Numbered from the stretch's first letter, positions 48,293 to 57,666 are shown. The stretch is 64,000 nt of DNA from Pseudomonas soli (GCF_900110655.1 NZ_FOEQ01000011.1:1-64000), one strand, 5' to 3'. The notes: generated from the sequence alone by a model not told the origin. Translations and numbers: made by a program.

Positions 48293-49348
48293 TCACAGCC
48301 CCTGCTGCAAGTAGGGGTCGTCCGGGTTCTGCCGCTCAAGTTCGGCCAGCAGCACCTGGACATTCTGCAACTGTCCGGTTTCCTTCCAGTACTCGATCAG
48401 TAGTACCCGGGCCTGGCGGTTGGCGGGTTGACGGTTGAGCACGGTCTCCAGCTGTTTCTGCGCGGCATCGAGCTGGTCCAACTGATGCAGAGTGATGGCC
48501 AGCGTATAACGGTACTCGGTGTTTTCCGGTTCCAGTTCGACCGCCCGGGAAAGTGCCAGCAGGGCATATTCCTGTTGTTCGTGGCGGGTCAGCCACAGCC
48601 CCAGTTCATACTGCAAGAAGGCGGAGTCAGGGCGTAGCGCCAGCGCCTTGGCGAGTACCTCGCGGGAGGCGTCATGCTGGCCCTGCTGCTCCAGCAAGCG
48701 GACTTGCGTGGCCAGGGCGTCCAGGCCTTCTGGGGCCACAGCCAGGCTGCGCCGCAGGGCCTGTGTGGCGGCGTCATAGGCTTGTTCGTGCATGTAGAGC
48801 CGGGCTAGGTGCAGCTGTGCGGCGGCGTCGTCAGGCTGTTGTTCCAGGGCCTGTTCGTACTGTTCCAGAGCCGTCTGCAAGGGCCCGAAGTACAGGCCGA
48901 TGGCGTCCGGGTCCAGGCCCAGCAGCGCATCCACCGCGGCGAAGCGCACACTCTGCTCGTCATCCTCCAATAACGGCCCCAGAACCAGGCTGCGCTGGGC
49001 GGCCGGCAACAGGCGACGGATGCTGCCGATGGCAGCCCGACGTACCAACGGATCGGCGTGCTCGAGGCCCATGCTGGCCAGTTTCAAGGCCTGTGGCGAA
49101 GGGTAGTTGGGCAATTCGGCATACAACGCGGCGCGGCGGATGGGGGGCAGGTCGTCGCGTTGCAACTGCTGGTACAACACCCGCGCGGCGCCCGGCAGGC
49201 CATCATGTGCCTGGCGCAGGGCCTTGGCGTAACTGTGGGGTGGCAGGCTGGGCGGTGCGGGTTGCCGGTCACGCCACAGATAGCCGATCGCAACGGGCAG
49301 TACAAGCAGAAGTAACAGGGCGATCAGGAGGAGGCGGTGTCTGGGCAT
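48293..49348 (-). CDS. Membrane-anchored HEAT/TPR-repeat protein
   Basis: A 351-residue protein with an N-terminal signal-anchor (about 4-24: LLLIALLLLLVLPVAIGYLW). A central region with HEAT-like repeats (LVRRAAIGSIRRLLPAAQR, VRFAAVDALLGLD) is followed by TPR repeats (QYEQALEQQPDDAAAQLHLARLYMHEQ; LALRPDSAFLQYELGLWL; LSRAVELEPENTEYRYTLA). It is a scaffold or assembly protein of the envelope; the partners are unknown. Its gene converges on the histidine kinase gene with only 9 bases between stops. The ATG at 49348 is chosen because the hydrophobic anchor starts there. Confidence 0.86.
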   Translation of the reverse strand: MPRHRLLLIALLLLLVLPVAIGYLWRDRQPAPPSLPPHSYAKALRQAHDGLPGAARVLYQQLQRDDLPPIRRAALYAELPNYPSPQALKLASMGLEHADPLVRRAAIGSIRRLLPAAQRSLVLGPLLEDDEQSVRFAAVDALLGLDPDAIGLYFGPLQTALEQYEQALEQQPDDAAAQLHLARLYMHEQAYDAATQALRRSLAVAPEGLDALATQVRLLEQQGQHDASREVLAKALALRPDSAFLQYELGLWLTRHEQQEYALLALSRAVELEPENTEYRYTLAITLHQLDQLDAAQKQLETVLNRQPANRQARVLLIEYWKETGQLQNVQVLLAELERQNPDDPYLQQGL

Positions 49349-49596
49349 CTCGCGGTCCGTGGTGGCGGTATCGCAGAGCTTGGGGCAGACAGGTAGCAAA
49401 TGCAATGATCAGGGTACGATCCCGGGGCAGCGCCGAGTTGCAGGTTCAGCAGCACGTGGACAAGCTGTGTGCTGTCGGCGTGCTTTGCAAGCGTGCAGGG
49501 ACTGCTTGCATTTCGGTGATGTTCCTCGTGGCGCTCTGCGGGTATCCTCGCCTGAGCCTTTCCTGAACTGTCCTGATTTCCAAGGAGCTGCACGCT

Positions 49597-50796
49597 GTGT
49601 TCAAACATGTCGATGCCTATGCCGGCGACCCGATCCTCTCGTTGATGGAAACCTTCAAGGCCGACCCGCGGGCCGCCAAGGTCAACCTGAGTATCGGCCT
49701 GTACTACGACGAAGCCGGCGTGGTGCCGCAGCTGGCGGCGGTGGCCGAGGTGGAGAAACGCCTGGCCGGCCAGCCCCATGAAGCCTCGCTGTACCTGCCG
49801 ATGGAAGGCCTGGCCGCCTACCGCCAGGCGATCCAGGCGCTGCTGTTCGGCGCCGAGCACCCGGCCGTCGCCGCTGGCCGCGTGGCCACCGTGCAGACCG
49901 TCGGCGGCTCGGGCGCGCTGAAAGTCGGTGCCGACTTCCTCAAGCGTTACTTCCCAGGCTCCGAGGTGTGGGTGAGCAACCCGACCTGGGACAACCACCG
50001 GGCAATCTTCGAAGGCGCGGGCTTCAAGGTGCACACCTACCCGTACTTCGACCCGGACACCCGCGGCCTCGACTTCGCCGGCATGCTGGCCAGCCTGCAG
50101 GCCTTGCCGCAGAACAGCGTGGTCCTGCTGCATCCGTGCTGCCACAACCCCACCGGCGTCGACCTGGACCAGCAGCAGTGGCAACAGGTGGTAGAGGTGG
50201 TCAAGGCGCGCCAGTTGATCCCGTTCCTCGATATCGCCTACCAGGGCTTCGGCGAAGGCCTGGTCGAAGACGCCTATGCGATCCGCGAAATGGCCCGTGC
50301 CGGCGTGCCTTGCCTGGTCAGCAACTCGTTCTCGAAGATCTTCTCGCTGTACGGCGAGCGGGTAGGGGGCCTGTCGGTGGTCTGTGATGATGCCGCCACC
50401 GCTTCCAGCGTGCTTGGCCAGCTCAAGGCCACTGTGCGCCGCAACTACTCCAGCCCGCCCGCTTTCGGCGCCCAGCTGGTGGCCGGCGTGCTAGGTGACG
50501 CTGCGCTCAACGCGCAATGGGCCGCAGAGGTGGAGGTAATGCGCAAGCGCATCCTCGACATGCGCCAGGGCCTGGTCGACCTGCTCGGCGAGCTGCTGCC
50601 AGGCCAGGACTTCCAGTTCTTCCTGCGCCAGCGGGGCATGTTCAGCTATACCGGTTTCAGCGTGGAACAAGTGCGTCGGCTGCGTGAAGAGTTTGGCGTG
50701 TACCTGATCGACAGCGGCCGGGTATGCATGTCCGGGCTGCGCCCGGCCAACCTGCGTCAAGTGGCCGAGGCATTTGCCGCCGTGCACAAGGGCTGA
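49597..50796 (+). CDS. tyrB: Aromatic amino-acid aminotransferase
   Basis: A 399-residue class I aminotransferase with GTG start (AAGGAGC lies 12 bases upstream). The pyridoxal-phosphate Lys is near residue 247 in SNSFSKIFSLYGERVGGL; HPCCHNPTGVDLDQQQW (near 190) and the N-terminal FKHVDAYAGDPILSLMETF complete the TyrB/AspC signature. It transaminates aromatic amino acids (and aspartate or 2-aminoadipate in P. putida, where the AmaC paralogue lies in this neighbourhood). It is followed by a strong terminator hairpin and the HAAAP permease gene, a plausible uptake partner. Confidence 0.93.
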   Translation: MFKHVDAYAGDPILSLMETFKADPRAAKVNLSIGLYYDEAGVVPQLAAVAEVEKRLAGQPHEASLYLPMEGLAAYRQAIQALLFGAEHPAVAAGRVATVQTVGGSGALKVGADFLKRYFPGSEVWVSNPTWDNHRAIFEGAGFKVHTYPYFDPDTRGLDFAGMLASLQALPQNSVVLLHPCCHNPTGVDLDQQQWQQVVEVVKARQLIPFLDIAYQGFGEGLVEDAYAIREMARAGVPCLVSNSFSKIFSLYGERVGGLSVVCDDAATASSVLGQLKATVRRNYSSPPAFGAQLVAGVLGDAALNAQWAAEVEVMRKRILDMRQGLVDLLGELLPGQDFQFFLRQRGMFSYTGFSVEQVRRLREEFGVYLIDSGRVCMSGLRPANLRQVAEAFAAVHKG

Positions 50797-50820
50797 CATC
50801 GGCGCTGGCCGAACTGGCTT

Positions 50821-50877
50821 TACCGCGGGGCAAGTCGCATCGGCGCACCGAAGCGACTTGCCCCGCGGTAGTTTTTG
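50821..50877 (+). terminator. REP-like terminator after the aminotransferase gene
   Basis: Eighteen-base perfect arms (50821-50838 and 50853-50870) containing CCGCGGGGCAAG-type REP sequence, followed by GTTTTTG. This serves as a Rho-independent terminator and separates the aminotransferase from the permease gene. Confidence 0.85.
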
Positions 50878-50896
50878 CAACCCGAAATCCTGCTTT

Positions 50897-50910
50897 CTTG
50901 TACATACAAG
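50897..50910. promoter_or_regulatory. HutC/GntR-type operator palindrome
   Basis: CTTGTA-CA-TACAAG, a perfect palindrome, 142 bases before the HAAAP permease start. It resembles the TTGTATATACAA sites bound by HutC-type GntR regulators in Pseudomonas. The regulator is not encoded in the window. Confidence 0.55.
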
Positions 50911-50949
50911 TGCAACCGTCCCTCGGGCGGGGCTTCCCCAAGTGCAACC
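50907..50949 (+). repeat. Two 11-base direct repeats before the permease gene
   Basis: CAAGTGCAACC occurs at 50907-50917 and 50939-50949 (period 32, near three helical turns). The first copy overlaps the right arm of the HutC-like palindrome. A partial third copy (GCAACC) is at 50877-50882. They may be activator half-sites. Confidence 0.45.
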
Positions 50950-51052
50950 TTTGCATGCACAATCGCGCCCCTCTTCCCCGGTTGAGTTGGGCGAATCGTC
51001 TATTTCGCCATTCTCAGCCTGTTGCAGTCTTGCGAGTGGAGCTTCACCCGGA

Positions 51053-52333
51053 ATGAATGAGCAGGCCCCAAGCGTTGAACAACGCTTTGCAGAATCGACC
51101 CCCGCCACCCTCGGCAGCTGGTCGCGTCAAGACACCACCTGGATGCTGGGCCTGTTCGGCACGGCCATCGGCGCCGGAACCCTGTTCCTGCCCATCAACG
51201 CCGGCCTTGGCGGTTTCTGGCCGCTGCTGGTCCTGGCTTTGCTGGCTTTCCCCATGACCTACTTCGCTCATCGCGGGCTGACCCGTTTCGTGCTGTCGGG
51301 CAGCAAGGGCGGTGATATCACCGACGTGGTCGAGGAACATTTCGGCATCACCGCCGGTGCGCTGATCACCGTCTTGTACTTCTTCGCCATCTTCCCGATC
51401 CTGCTGATCTACAGCGTGGCGCTGACCAACACCGTCAGCAGCTTCATGGAGCACCAGCTGCATATCGCGCCGCCGCCGCGGGCAATCCTGTCGTTCGTGC
51501 TGATCCTCGGCCTGCTGGCCATCGTGCGCTGCGGCGAACAGGCCACGGTCAAGGTCATGAGCCTGCTGGTGTATCCGTTCATCGTCGCCCTGGCTTTGCT
51601 GGCCCTCTACCTGGTGCCGCACTGGACCGGCGGCATCCTTGACACCGCTACCCAGGTGCCGTCCGGCTCGGCCTTCCTGCACACCGTGTGGCTGGCCATT
51701 CCGGTGATGGTGTTCTCGTTCAACCACTCGCCGATCATCTCGGCCTTTGCCGTTGATCAGAAGCGCCGCTACGCCGAGCACGCCGACGAGCGCAGCGGCC
51801 AGATCCTGCGCCGCGCCCACCTGCTGATGGTGCTGATGGTGCTGTTCTTCGTGTTCAGCTGCGTGCTGACCCTGAGCAGCGCCCAGCTGGCTGAAGCCAA
51901 GGCGCAGAACCTGTCGATCCTGTCCTACCTGGCCAACCACTTCGAGCAGCCGGCCATCGCTTTCGCCGCGCCACTGATCGCCTTCATCGCCATCGCCAAG
52001 TCGTTCCTGGGCCACTACATCGGTGCCAGCGAAGGCCTCAAGGGCATGATCGTCAAGACCGGCATGCGCCCGGGCGCCAAGGCCCTGGACCGCATCGTCG
52101 CCGCACTGATGCTGGTGGTGTGCTGGATCGTCGCCACCCTCAACCCGAGCATCCTGGGCATGATTGAATCGCTCGGCGGTCCGATCATCGCCGTGCTGCT
52201 GTTCCTGATGCCGATGTATGCCATCCGCCGCGTGCCGTCGATGCGCAAGTACAGCGGTGCGCTGTCCAACGTGTTCGTGGTGGTGGTCGGCCTGGTGGCC
52301 TTGACCTCGGTGGTTTACGGCCTGCTGGCCTGA
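51053..52333 (+). CDS. HAAAP-family aromatic/serine amino-acid permease
   Basis: A 426-residue inner-membrane transporter of the hydroxy/aromatic amino acid permease (HAAAP) family, with about eleven TM helices. The N-terminal GTAIGAGTLFLPINAGLGGFWPL and SFNHSPIISAFAVDQ loops are typical of SdaC/YhaO-type serine/threonine and aromatic amino-acid proton symporters. The ATG at 51053 is chosen because upstream in-frame sequence runs through the palindromic regulatory region. A good terminator follows. Position after an aromatic aminotransferase suggests amino-acid catabolism, but substrate specificity is not shown. Confidence 0.9.
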   Translation: MNEQAPSVEQRFAESTPATLGSWSRQDTTWMLGLFGTAIGAGTLFLPINAGLGGFWPLLVLALLAFPMTYFAHRGLTRFVLSGSKGGDITDVVEEHFGITAGALITVLYFFAIFPILLIYSVALTNTVSSFMEHQLHIAPPPRAILSFVLILGLLAIVRCGEQATVKVMSLLVYPFIVALALLALYLVPHWTGGILDTATQVPSGSAFLHTVWLAIPVMVFSFNHSPIISAFAVDQKRRYAEHADERSGQILRRAHLLMVLMVLFFVFSCVLTLSSAQLAEAKAQNLSILSYLANHFEQPAIAFAAPLIAFIAIAKSFLGHYIGASEGLKGMIVKTGMRPGAKALDRIVAALMLVVCWIVATLNPSILGMIESLGGPIIAVLLFLMPMYAIRRVPSMRKYSGALSNVFVVVVGLVALTSVVYGLLA

Positions 52334-52353
52334 TGCATTTCTGAATGCGGTGT

Positions 52354-52389
52354 GCCCGGGTGGCTTGTCGCGATCCGGGCATTTTTTTG
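52354..52389 (+). terminator. Rho-independent terminator after the permease
   Basis: GCCCGG (52354-52359) and CCGGGC (52375-52380) pair across a 15-base loop and are followed by ATTTTTTT. It ends the permease transcript 20 bases after its stop. Confidence 0.82.
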
Positions 52390-52498
52390 TCCACAAGAAT
52401 TGTCTGGCAATGCAACAATTTCATGTTTGGTTATAGGCACTTGCGCGTCTTCATGCTTAACTCGAGGTCTTTTTCCAAACCCGCAAAGGATTTCCGTC

Positions 52499-52999
52499 AT
52501 GGCTCAAGTGACTCTCAAAGGCAACCCGGTTCAAGTCAAAGGCGAGCTGCCGAAAGCTGGCGCCCAGGCACCTGCCTTCTCCCTGGTGGCTGGCAACCTG
52601 GCCGATACGTCGCTGAAAGACTTTGCCGGCAAGCGCAAGGTGCTGAACATCTTCCCAAGCGTCGATACCCCGACCTGCGCCACCTCGGTGCGCAAGTTCA
52701 ACGCTCAGGCCAACGACGTGGCCAACACCGTGGTGCTGTGCATCTCCGCCGACCTGCCGTTCGCCCAGGCGCGCTTCTGCGGCGCTGAAGGCCTGGAGAA
52801 CGTGAAGAACCTGTCGACCCTGCGTGGCCGCGAGTTCCTGGAAAACTACGGCGTGGCCATCGTCGATGGCCCGCTGGCCGGCCTGGCCGCTCGCGCCGTG
52901 GTGGTGCTGGACGAAAACGACAAGGTGCTGCACAGCGAGCTGGTGGGCGAAATCGCCGACGAGCCGAACTACGATGCGGCACTGGCTGTCTTGAAGTAA
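52499..52999 (+). CDS. tpx: Thiol peroxidase (Tpx, atypical 2-Cys peroxiredoxin)
   Basis: A 166-residue periplasmic-type or cytosolic peroxiredoxin. The peroxidatic Cys is in FPSVDTPTCATSVRKF (near 60) and the resolving Cys in ARFCGAEG (near 94), the fixed Tpx spacing. It reduces H2O2 and organic hydroperoxides with thioredoxin. AAAGGA precedes ATG 52499. An inverted repeat AATTGT/ACAATT (52398-52420) lies in the 5' region. A hairpin terminator (53129-53158) follows. Confidence 0.96.
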   Translation: MAQVTLKGNPVQVKGELPKAGAQAPAFSLVAGNLADTSLKDFAGKRKVLNIFPSVDTPTCATSVRKFNAQANDVANTVVLCISADLPFAQARFCGAEGLENVKNLSTLRGREFLENYGVAIVDGPLAGLAARAVVVLDENDKVLHSELVGEIADEPNYDAALAVLK

Positions 53000-53128
53000 C
53001 GCCACGCGCCCGTTTGGGCGGCGTGGGAGCGGGCTTGACCCGCGATTGCACGTTGAAGGCAGACGTCATAGCCTGATACGACGCCATTGCGATGCTAGCC
53101 CGCTCTCACTGGCGGGTTACACCCTGTT

Positions 53129-53158
53129 ACGGCCTGGACCCTGTTCCAGGCCGTTTTC
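53129..53158 (+). terminator. Rho-independent terminator after tpx
   Basis: Perfect ten-base stem ACGGCCTGGA/TCCAGGCCGT with a six-base loop, followed by TTTCATTT. It is 129 bases after tpx and just before the muxABC-opmB control region. A lone REP half (53026-53040) lies between. Confidence 0.82.
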
Positions 53159-53194
53159 ATTTAAAGTTCACCCCTTTGCCAACGTCAGCCGAAG

Positions 53195-53210
53195 GTAAAG
53201 CACTGGTAAA
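53195..53210 (+). promoter_or_regulatory. CpxR-like box upstream of muxA
   Basis: GTAAA-N6-GTAAA in direct repeat. CpxR sites are GTAAA-N5-GTAAA (variants with other spacers are known), and I recall that CpxR controls RND pump operons in Pseudomonas. The site is 80 bases before the muxA start. Confidence 0.55.
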
Positions 53211-53290
53211 GCCCCTTTGCTAAAACGATGCCAGTGCTTATCGTTCACGCTCGCCACACCGTCATTCTCTGAACAAGGTTCGTTCAACCC

Positions 53291-54571
53291 ATGCAAGCCT
53301 CCAATTCCCGTTCCCCTCGTCGCTGGCTGTTCGGCCTGCTGATCCTGCTGCTGGTGGCCCTGTTGGCCTGGTGGCTGTGGCCCGCAACGACCGCCCATAA
53401 AGAGGGTGGCGGGCATCGCCCAGGCAAAGGCATGGGCGGCCGGCCGGGTTTTGGCGCCTCCACCGAAGCGGTGCCGGTGCGCGTCGAGCCTGCGCGGGTG
53501 GGTGACTTCCCGCTGTACTACAAGGCCCTTGGCACCGTGACCGCGACCAACACGGTCAACGTGCGCAGCCGGGTGGCCGGCGAGCTGGTCAAGATCCACT
53601 TCAAGGAAGGCCAGCAGGTCAAGGCCGGTGACCTGCTCGCCGAGATCGACCCGCGCAGCTACCGCATCGCCCTGCAGCAGGCCGAAGGCACCCTGGCGCA
53701 AAACCAGGCGCAACTGAAGAATGCCCAGGTCGACCTGGCCCGTTATAAAGGCCTGTATGCCGAAGACAGCATCGCCAAGCAGACCCTGGACACCGCCGAG
53801 GCACAGGTCGGGCAATTCCAGGGGCTGGTCAAGACCAACCAGGCGCAGGTCAACGATGCCCGCCTGAACCTGGCGTTCACCCAGATCCGTGCGCCGATCA
53901 GCGGTCGCCTTGGCCTGCGCCAGCTGGACCTGGGCAACCTGGTCGCCGCCAACGACACCACGGCGCTGGTGGTCATTACCCAGACCGAACCGATCAGCGT
54001 CGCCTTCACCTTGCCGGAAACCCAGCTCGACACCGTGCTCGCCCGCTACCGCAGCGGTGCCAGCCTGCCGGTCGAAGCATGGGACCGTGGCGATCAGAAG
54101 CTGCAGTCCACCGGCGTGTTGGGCAGCCTCGACAACCAGATCGACACCGCCACCGGCACCCTGAAGTTCAAGGGCACCTTCCAGAACACCGACCACGCCC
54201 TGTTTCCCAACCAATTCGTCAATGTGCGCCTGTTGGCCGACACCCTGAAACAGGTGGTACTGGCGCCGACCGCGGCCATCCAGTTCGGCAATGACGGCAC
54301 CTTCGCCTACGTGGTCAACGCCGAGAACACCATCAACATCCGCCCCCTCAAGGTCGGTGCGAGCGATGGTGAGAACAGTGTGATCGTCGAGGGCCTGGCC
54401 GCCGGTGACCGCCTGGTGCTGGAAGGCACCGACCGCCTGCGCGAAGGCTCCAAGGTCGAGGTGGTCGAAGACAGCTCGCAAGTGCCGACCACCCCGGGCC
54501 AGCATCTGCAGGGGCAGGGCGCCAAGGGCTCGGCGCAGACTGGTGAACCAGGCTCCAAGGCGGGCGCATGA
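53291..54571 (+). CDS. muxA: RND efflux periplasmic adaptor MuxA (MdtA-like)
   Basis: A 426-residue membrane-fusion protein. An N-terminal signal-anchor (about 11-32: RWLFGLLILLLVALLAWWLWPA), a Gly/His-rich linker, a lipoyl domain (ALGTVTATNTVNVRSRVAGELVKIHFKEGQQVKAGDLLAEID), an alpha-hairpin and a beta-barrel (RAPISGRLGLRQLDLGN) follow, as in E. coli MdtA. The stop overlaps the start of muxB (ATGA). It bridges the MuxB/MuxC inner-membrane pumps to the OpmB channel. Confidence 0.95.
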   Translation: MQASNSRSPRRWLFGLLILLLVALLAWWLWPATTAHKEGGGHRPGKGMGGRPGFGASTEAVPVRVEPARVGDFPLYYKALGTVTATNTVNVRSRVAGELVKIHFKEGQQVKAGDLLAEIDPRSYRIALQQAEGTLAQNQAQLKNAQVDLARYKGLYAEDSIAKQTLDTAEAQVGQFQGLVKTNQAQVNDARLNLAFTQIRAPISGRLGLRQLDLGNLVAANDTTALVVITQTEPISVAFTLPETQLDTVLARYRSGASLPVEAWDRGDQKLQSTGVLGSLDNQIDTATGTLKFKGTFQNTDHALFPNQFVNVRLLADTLKQVVLAPTAAIQFGNDGTFAYVVNAENTINIRPLKVGASDGENSVIVEGLAAGDRLVLEGTDRLREGSKVEVVEDSSQVPTTPGQHLQGQGAKGSAQTGEPGSKAGA

Positions 54572-57500
54572 ACCTCTCGCGCCTGTTCATCCTGCGGCCG
54601 GTCGCCACCACGCTGAGCATGCTGGCCATCGTCCTGGCCGGCCTGATCGCCTACAAGCTGCTACCGGTGGCGGCCTTGCCCCAGGTCGACTACCCGACCA
54701 TCCGCGTCATGACCCTGTACCCCGGCGCCAGCCCCCAGGTGATGACCAGCGCCGTCACCGCGCCACTGGAGCGTCAGTTCGGCCAGATGCCGGGCCTCGA
54801 GCAGATGGCCTCGACCAGCTCCGGCGGCGCTTCGGTGCTGACCCTGCGTTTCAACCTCGACATGAACATGGATGTCGCCGAGCAGCAGGTACAGGCCGCG
54901 ATCAACGCCGCCAGCAACCTGCTGCCCAGCGACCTGCCGGCACCGCCGGTGTACAACAAGGTCAACCCGGCCGACACGCCGGTGCTGACCTTGGCCATCT
55001 CGTCCAAGACCATGCCGCTGCCCAAGCTCAACGACCTGGTCGACACCCGCGTAGCGCAGAAAATCGCCCAGATCAGTGGCGTCGGCATGGTCAGCATCGC
55101 CGGCGGCCAGCGCCAGGCGGTGCGGATCAAGGTCAACGTCGACGCCCTGGCGGCCAACGGCCTGAACCTGGACGACGTGCGCACCCTGATCGGTGCCTCC
55201 AACGTCAACCAGCCCAAGGGCAACTTCGATGGCCCGACCCGGGTGTCGATGCTCGACGCCAATGACCAGTTGCGCTCGCCGGCCGAGTACGCCAATCTCA
55301 TCCTCAAGTACAACAATGGCGCACCGCTGCGCCTGAAGGACGTCGCCGAGATCGTCGACGGCGCCGAGAACGAGCGCCTTGCCGCCTGGGCCAACCAGAA
55401 CGAGGCGGTCCTGCTGAACATCCAGCGCCAACCCGGCGCCAACGTCATCGAGGTGGTCGACCGGATCAAGGAACTGCTGCCGTCGATCACCGATAACCTG
55501 CCGGCGGGTCTGGACGTGAGCGTGCTCACCGACCGTACCCAGACCATCCGTGCCGCCGTGCGCGACGTGCAGCACGAGTTGCTGTTCGCCATTGCCCTGG
55601 TGGTGATGGTGACCTTCCTGTTCCTGCGCCGGGCGTCGGCCACGATCATCCCGTCGATCGCCGTGCCGCTGTCGCTGATCGGCACCTTCGGGGTGATGTA
55701 CCTGGCCGGTTTCTCGGTCAACAACCTCACGCTGATGGCCCTGACCATCGCCACCGGTTTCGTGGTGGACGATGCCATCGTCATGCTGGAGAACATCTCC
55801 CGGCATATAGAAGAGGGCGAGACACCGCTGCAGGCCGCGCTCAAGGGCGCTAAACAGATCGGTTTCACCCTGATCTCGCTGACCTTCTCGCTGATCGCGG
55901 TATTGATCCCGCTGCTGTTCATGGCCGACGTGGTCGGGCGGCTATTCCGCGAGTTCGCCATCACCCTGGCGGTGGCCATCCTGATTTCCCTGGTGGTGTC
56001 ACTGACGCTGACGCCGATGATGTGCGCCCGCCTGCTCAAGCGTGAACCAAAGGAAGAGGAGCAAGGCCGCTTCTACCGGGCCAGCGGTGCCTGGATCGAC
56101 TGGCTGATCAAGCACTACGCCAGTGCCCTGACCTGGGTGCTCAAGCGCCAGCCGTTGACGTTGCTGGTGGCCGTGGCCACCTTGGCGTTGACCGTGGTGC
56201 TTTACCTGATGGTGCCCAAGGGCTTCTTCCCGGCCCAGGACACCGGGGTGATCCAGGGTATTTCCGAGGCACCGCAGTCGACTTCGTTCGCCGCCATGAG
56301 TCAACGCCAGCAGGCCCTGACCGAGGTGATCCTGCAGGACCCGGCGGTGCAGAGCCTGTCGTCGTACATCGGCGTGGATGGCGACAACGCCACCCTAAAC
56401 AGCGGCCGCCTGCTGATCAACCTCAAGCCCCATGGCGAGCGCGACGTGACGGCAGCCGAGGTGATCAGCCGCTTGCAGCCGCAGCTCGACAAGCTGGTCG
56501 GCATCCGCCTGTTCATGCAGCCGGTGCAGGACCTGAGCATCGAGGACCGGGTCAGCCGCACCCAGTACCAGTTCAGCCTCAGCTCGCCGGATGCCGACAT
56601 GCTTGCCGAGTGGAGCGGCAAGCTGGTGCAGGCACTGAAGGACCGCCCGGAACTCCAGGACGTGGCCAGCGATCTGCAGGACAAGGGCCTGCAGGTGTAC
56701 CTGGTGATCGACCGCGACATGGCCAGCCGTCTCGGCATCACCGTGGCGCAGATCACCAACGCCCTGTACGACGCCTTCGGTCAGCGGCAGATCTCGACCA
56801 TCTACACCCAGGCCAGCCAGTACCGCGTTGTGCTGCAGTCGCAGACTGCGGCCAGCCTCGGTCCGCAGGCGCTTGAGGCGGTCCACGTCAAGGCCGCCGA
56901 CGGCGGCCAGGTGCGCCTGTCGGCCCTGGCGCGCATCGAGCAGCGCCAGGCCCAGTTGGCCATCTCGCACATCGGCCAGTTCCCGGCGGTGATGATGTCG
57001 TTCAACCTGGCCCATGGCGCGTCCCTGGGCGAGGCGGTCAAGGTGATCGAGCAGGTGCAGCAGGACATCGGCATGCCGATCGGCGTGCAGACCCGCTTCC
57101 AGGGCGCTGCCGAGGCGTTCCAGGCCTCGCTGTCGAGTACCTTGCTACTGATCCTCGCCGCCGTGGTGACCATGTACATCGTGCTCGGCGTGCTCTACGA
57201 GAGCTACATCCACCCGGTGACCATCCTCTCGACGTTGCCTTCGGCGGCGGTGGGGGCCTTGCTGGCGCTGTTGCTGAGCGGCAACGACCTGGGCATGATC
57301 GCCATTATCGGCATCATCCTGCTGATCGGCATCGTCAAGAAGAACGCGATCATGATGATCGACTTCGCCCTGGAAGCCGAGCGCCATCAGGGCATGAGCC
57401 CGAGTGATGCGATCTATCAGGCTGCGTTGCTGCGCTTCCGGCCGATCCTGATGACCACCCTGGCCGCGCTGTTCGGTGCCGTGCCGCTGATGCTCGCCAC

Positions 57501-57666
57501 CGGTTCCGGCGCCGAGCTGCGTCAGCCGCTGGGCCTGGTGATGGTTGGCGGCCTGCTGGTGAGTCAGGTGCTGACCCTGTTCACCACACCGGTCATCTAC
57601 CTGTACTTCGATCGCCTGGCTCGTCGCTGGCGCCCGCTTGACGATCCGCGGCAGGCCGAAGCATGA
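54568..57666 (+). CDS. muxB: RND efflux transporter MuxB (MdtB-like)
   Basis: A 1032-residue HAE1-family RND pump with twelve TM helices and two large periplasmic loops. The first TM motif NLSRLFILRPVATTLSMLAIVLAGLIAYKLLPVAALPQ and the TM4 motif GFVVDDAIVMLENISRHIEEGE with the proton-relay Asp pair are plain; GIVKKNAIMMIDFALEAER is the second-half counterpart. Overlaps muxA and muxC by ATGA. It acts as a heteromultimer with MuxC. Confidence 0.96.
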   Translation: MNLSRLFILRPVATTLSMLAIVLAGLIAYKLLPVAALPQVDYPTIRVMTLYPGASPQVMTSAVTAPLERQFGQMPGLEQMASTSSGGASVLTLRFNLDMNMDVAEQQVQAAINAASNLLPSDLPAPPVYNKVNPADTPVLTLAISSKTMPLPKLNDLVDTRVAQKIAQISGVGMVSIAGGQRQAVRIKVNVDALAANGLNLDDVRTLIGASNVNQPKGNFDGPTRVSMLDANDQLRSPAEYANLILKYNNGAPLRLKDVAEIVDGAENERLAAWANQNEAVLLNIQRQPGANVIEVVDRIKELLPSITDNLPAGLDVSVLTDRTQTIRAAVRDVQHELLFAIALVVMVTFLFLRRASATIIPSIAVPLSLIGTFGVMYLAGFSVNNLTLMALTIATGFVVDDAIVMLENISRHIEEGETPLQAALKGAKQIGFTLISLTFSLIAVLIPLLFMADVVGRLFREFAITLAVAILISLVVSLTLTPMMCARLLKREPKEEEQGRFYRASGAWIDWLIKHYASALTWVLKRQPLTLLVAVATLALTVVLYLMVPKGFFPAQDTGVIQGISEAPQSTSFAAMSQRQQALTEVILQDPAVQSLSSYIGVDGDNATLNSGRLLINLKPHGERDVTAAEVISRLQPQLDKLVGIRLFMQPVQDLSIEDRVSRTQYQFSLSSPDADMLAEWSGKLVQALKDRPELQDVASDLQDKGLQVYLVIDRDMASRLGITVAQITNALYDAFGQRQISTIYTQASQYRVVLQSQTAASLGPQALEAVHVKAADGGQVRLSALARIEQRQAQLAISHIGQFPAVMMSFNLAHGASLGEAVKVIEQVQQDIGMPIGVQTRFQGAAEAFQASLSSTLLLILAAVVTMYIVLGVLYESYIHPVTILSTLPSAAVGALLALLLSGNDLGMIAIIGIILLIGIVKKNAIMMIDFALEAERHQGMSPSDAIYQAALLRFRPILMTTLAALFGAVPLMLATGSGAELRQPLGLVMVGGLLVSQVLTLFTTPVIYLYFDRLARRWRPLDDPRQAEA

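Noticed and set aside
50774..51052. N-terminal extension of the HAAAP permease
   Set aside because: The extra 93 residues run through a terminator tail, palindrome and repeats; the permease family begins at the later ATG.
52398..52420. OxyR-type operator upstream of tpx
   Set aside because: Only a six-base inverted repeat (AATTGT/ACAATT) is present; it does not show the four ATAG-type tetranucleotides of an OxyR site.
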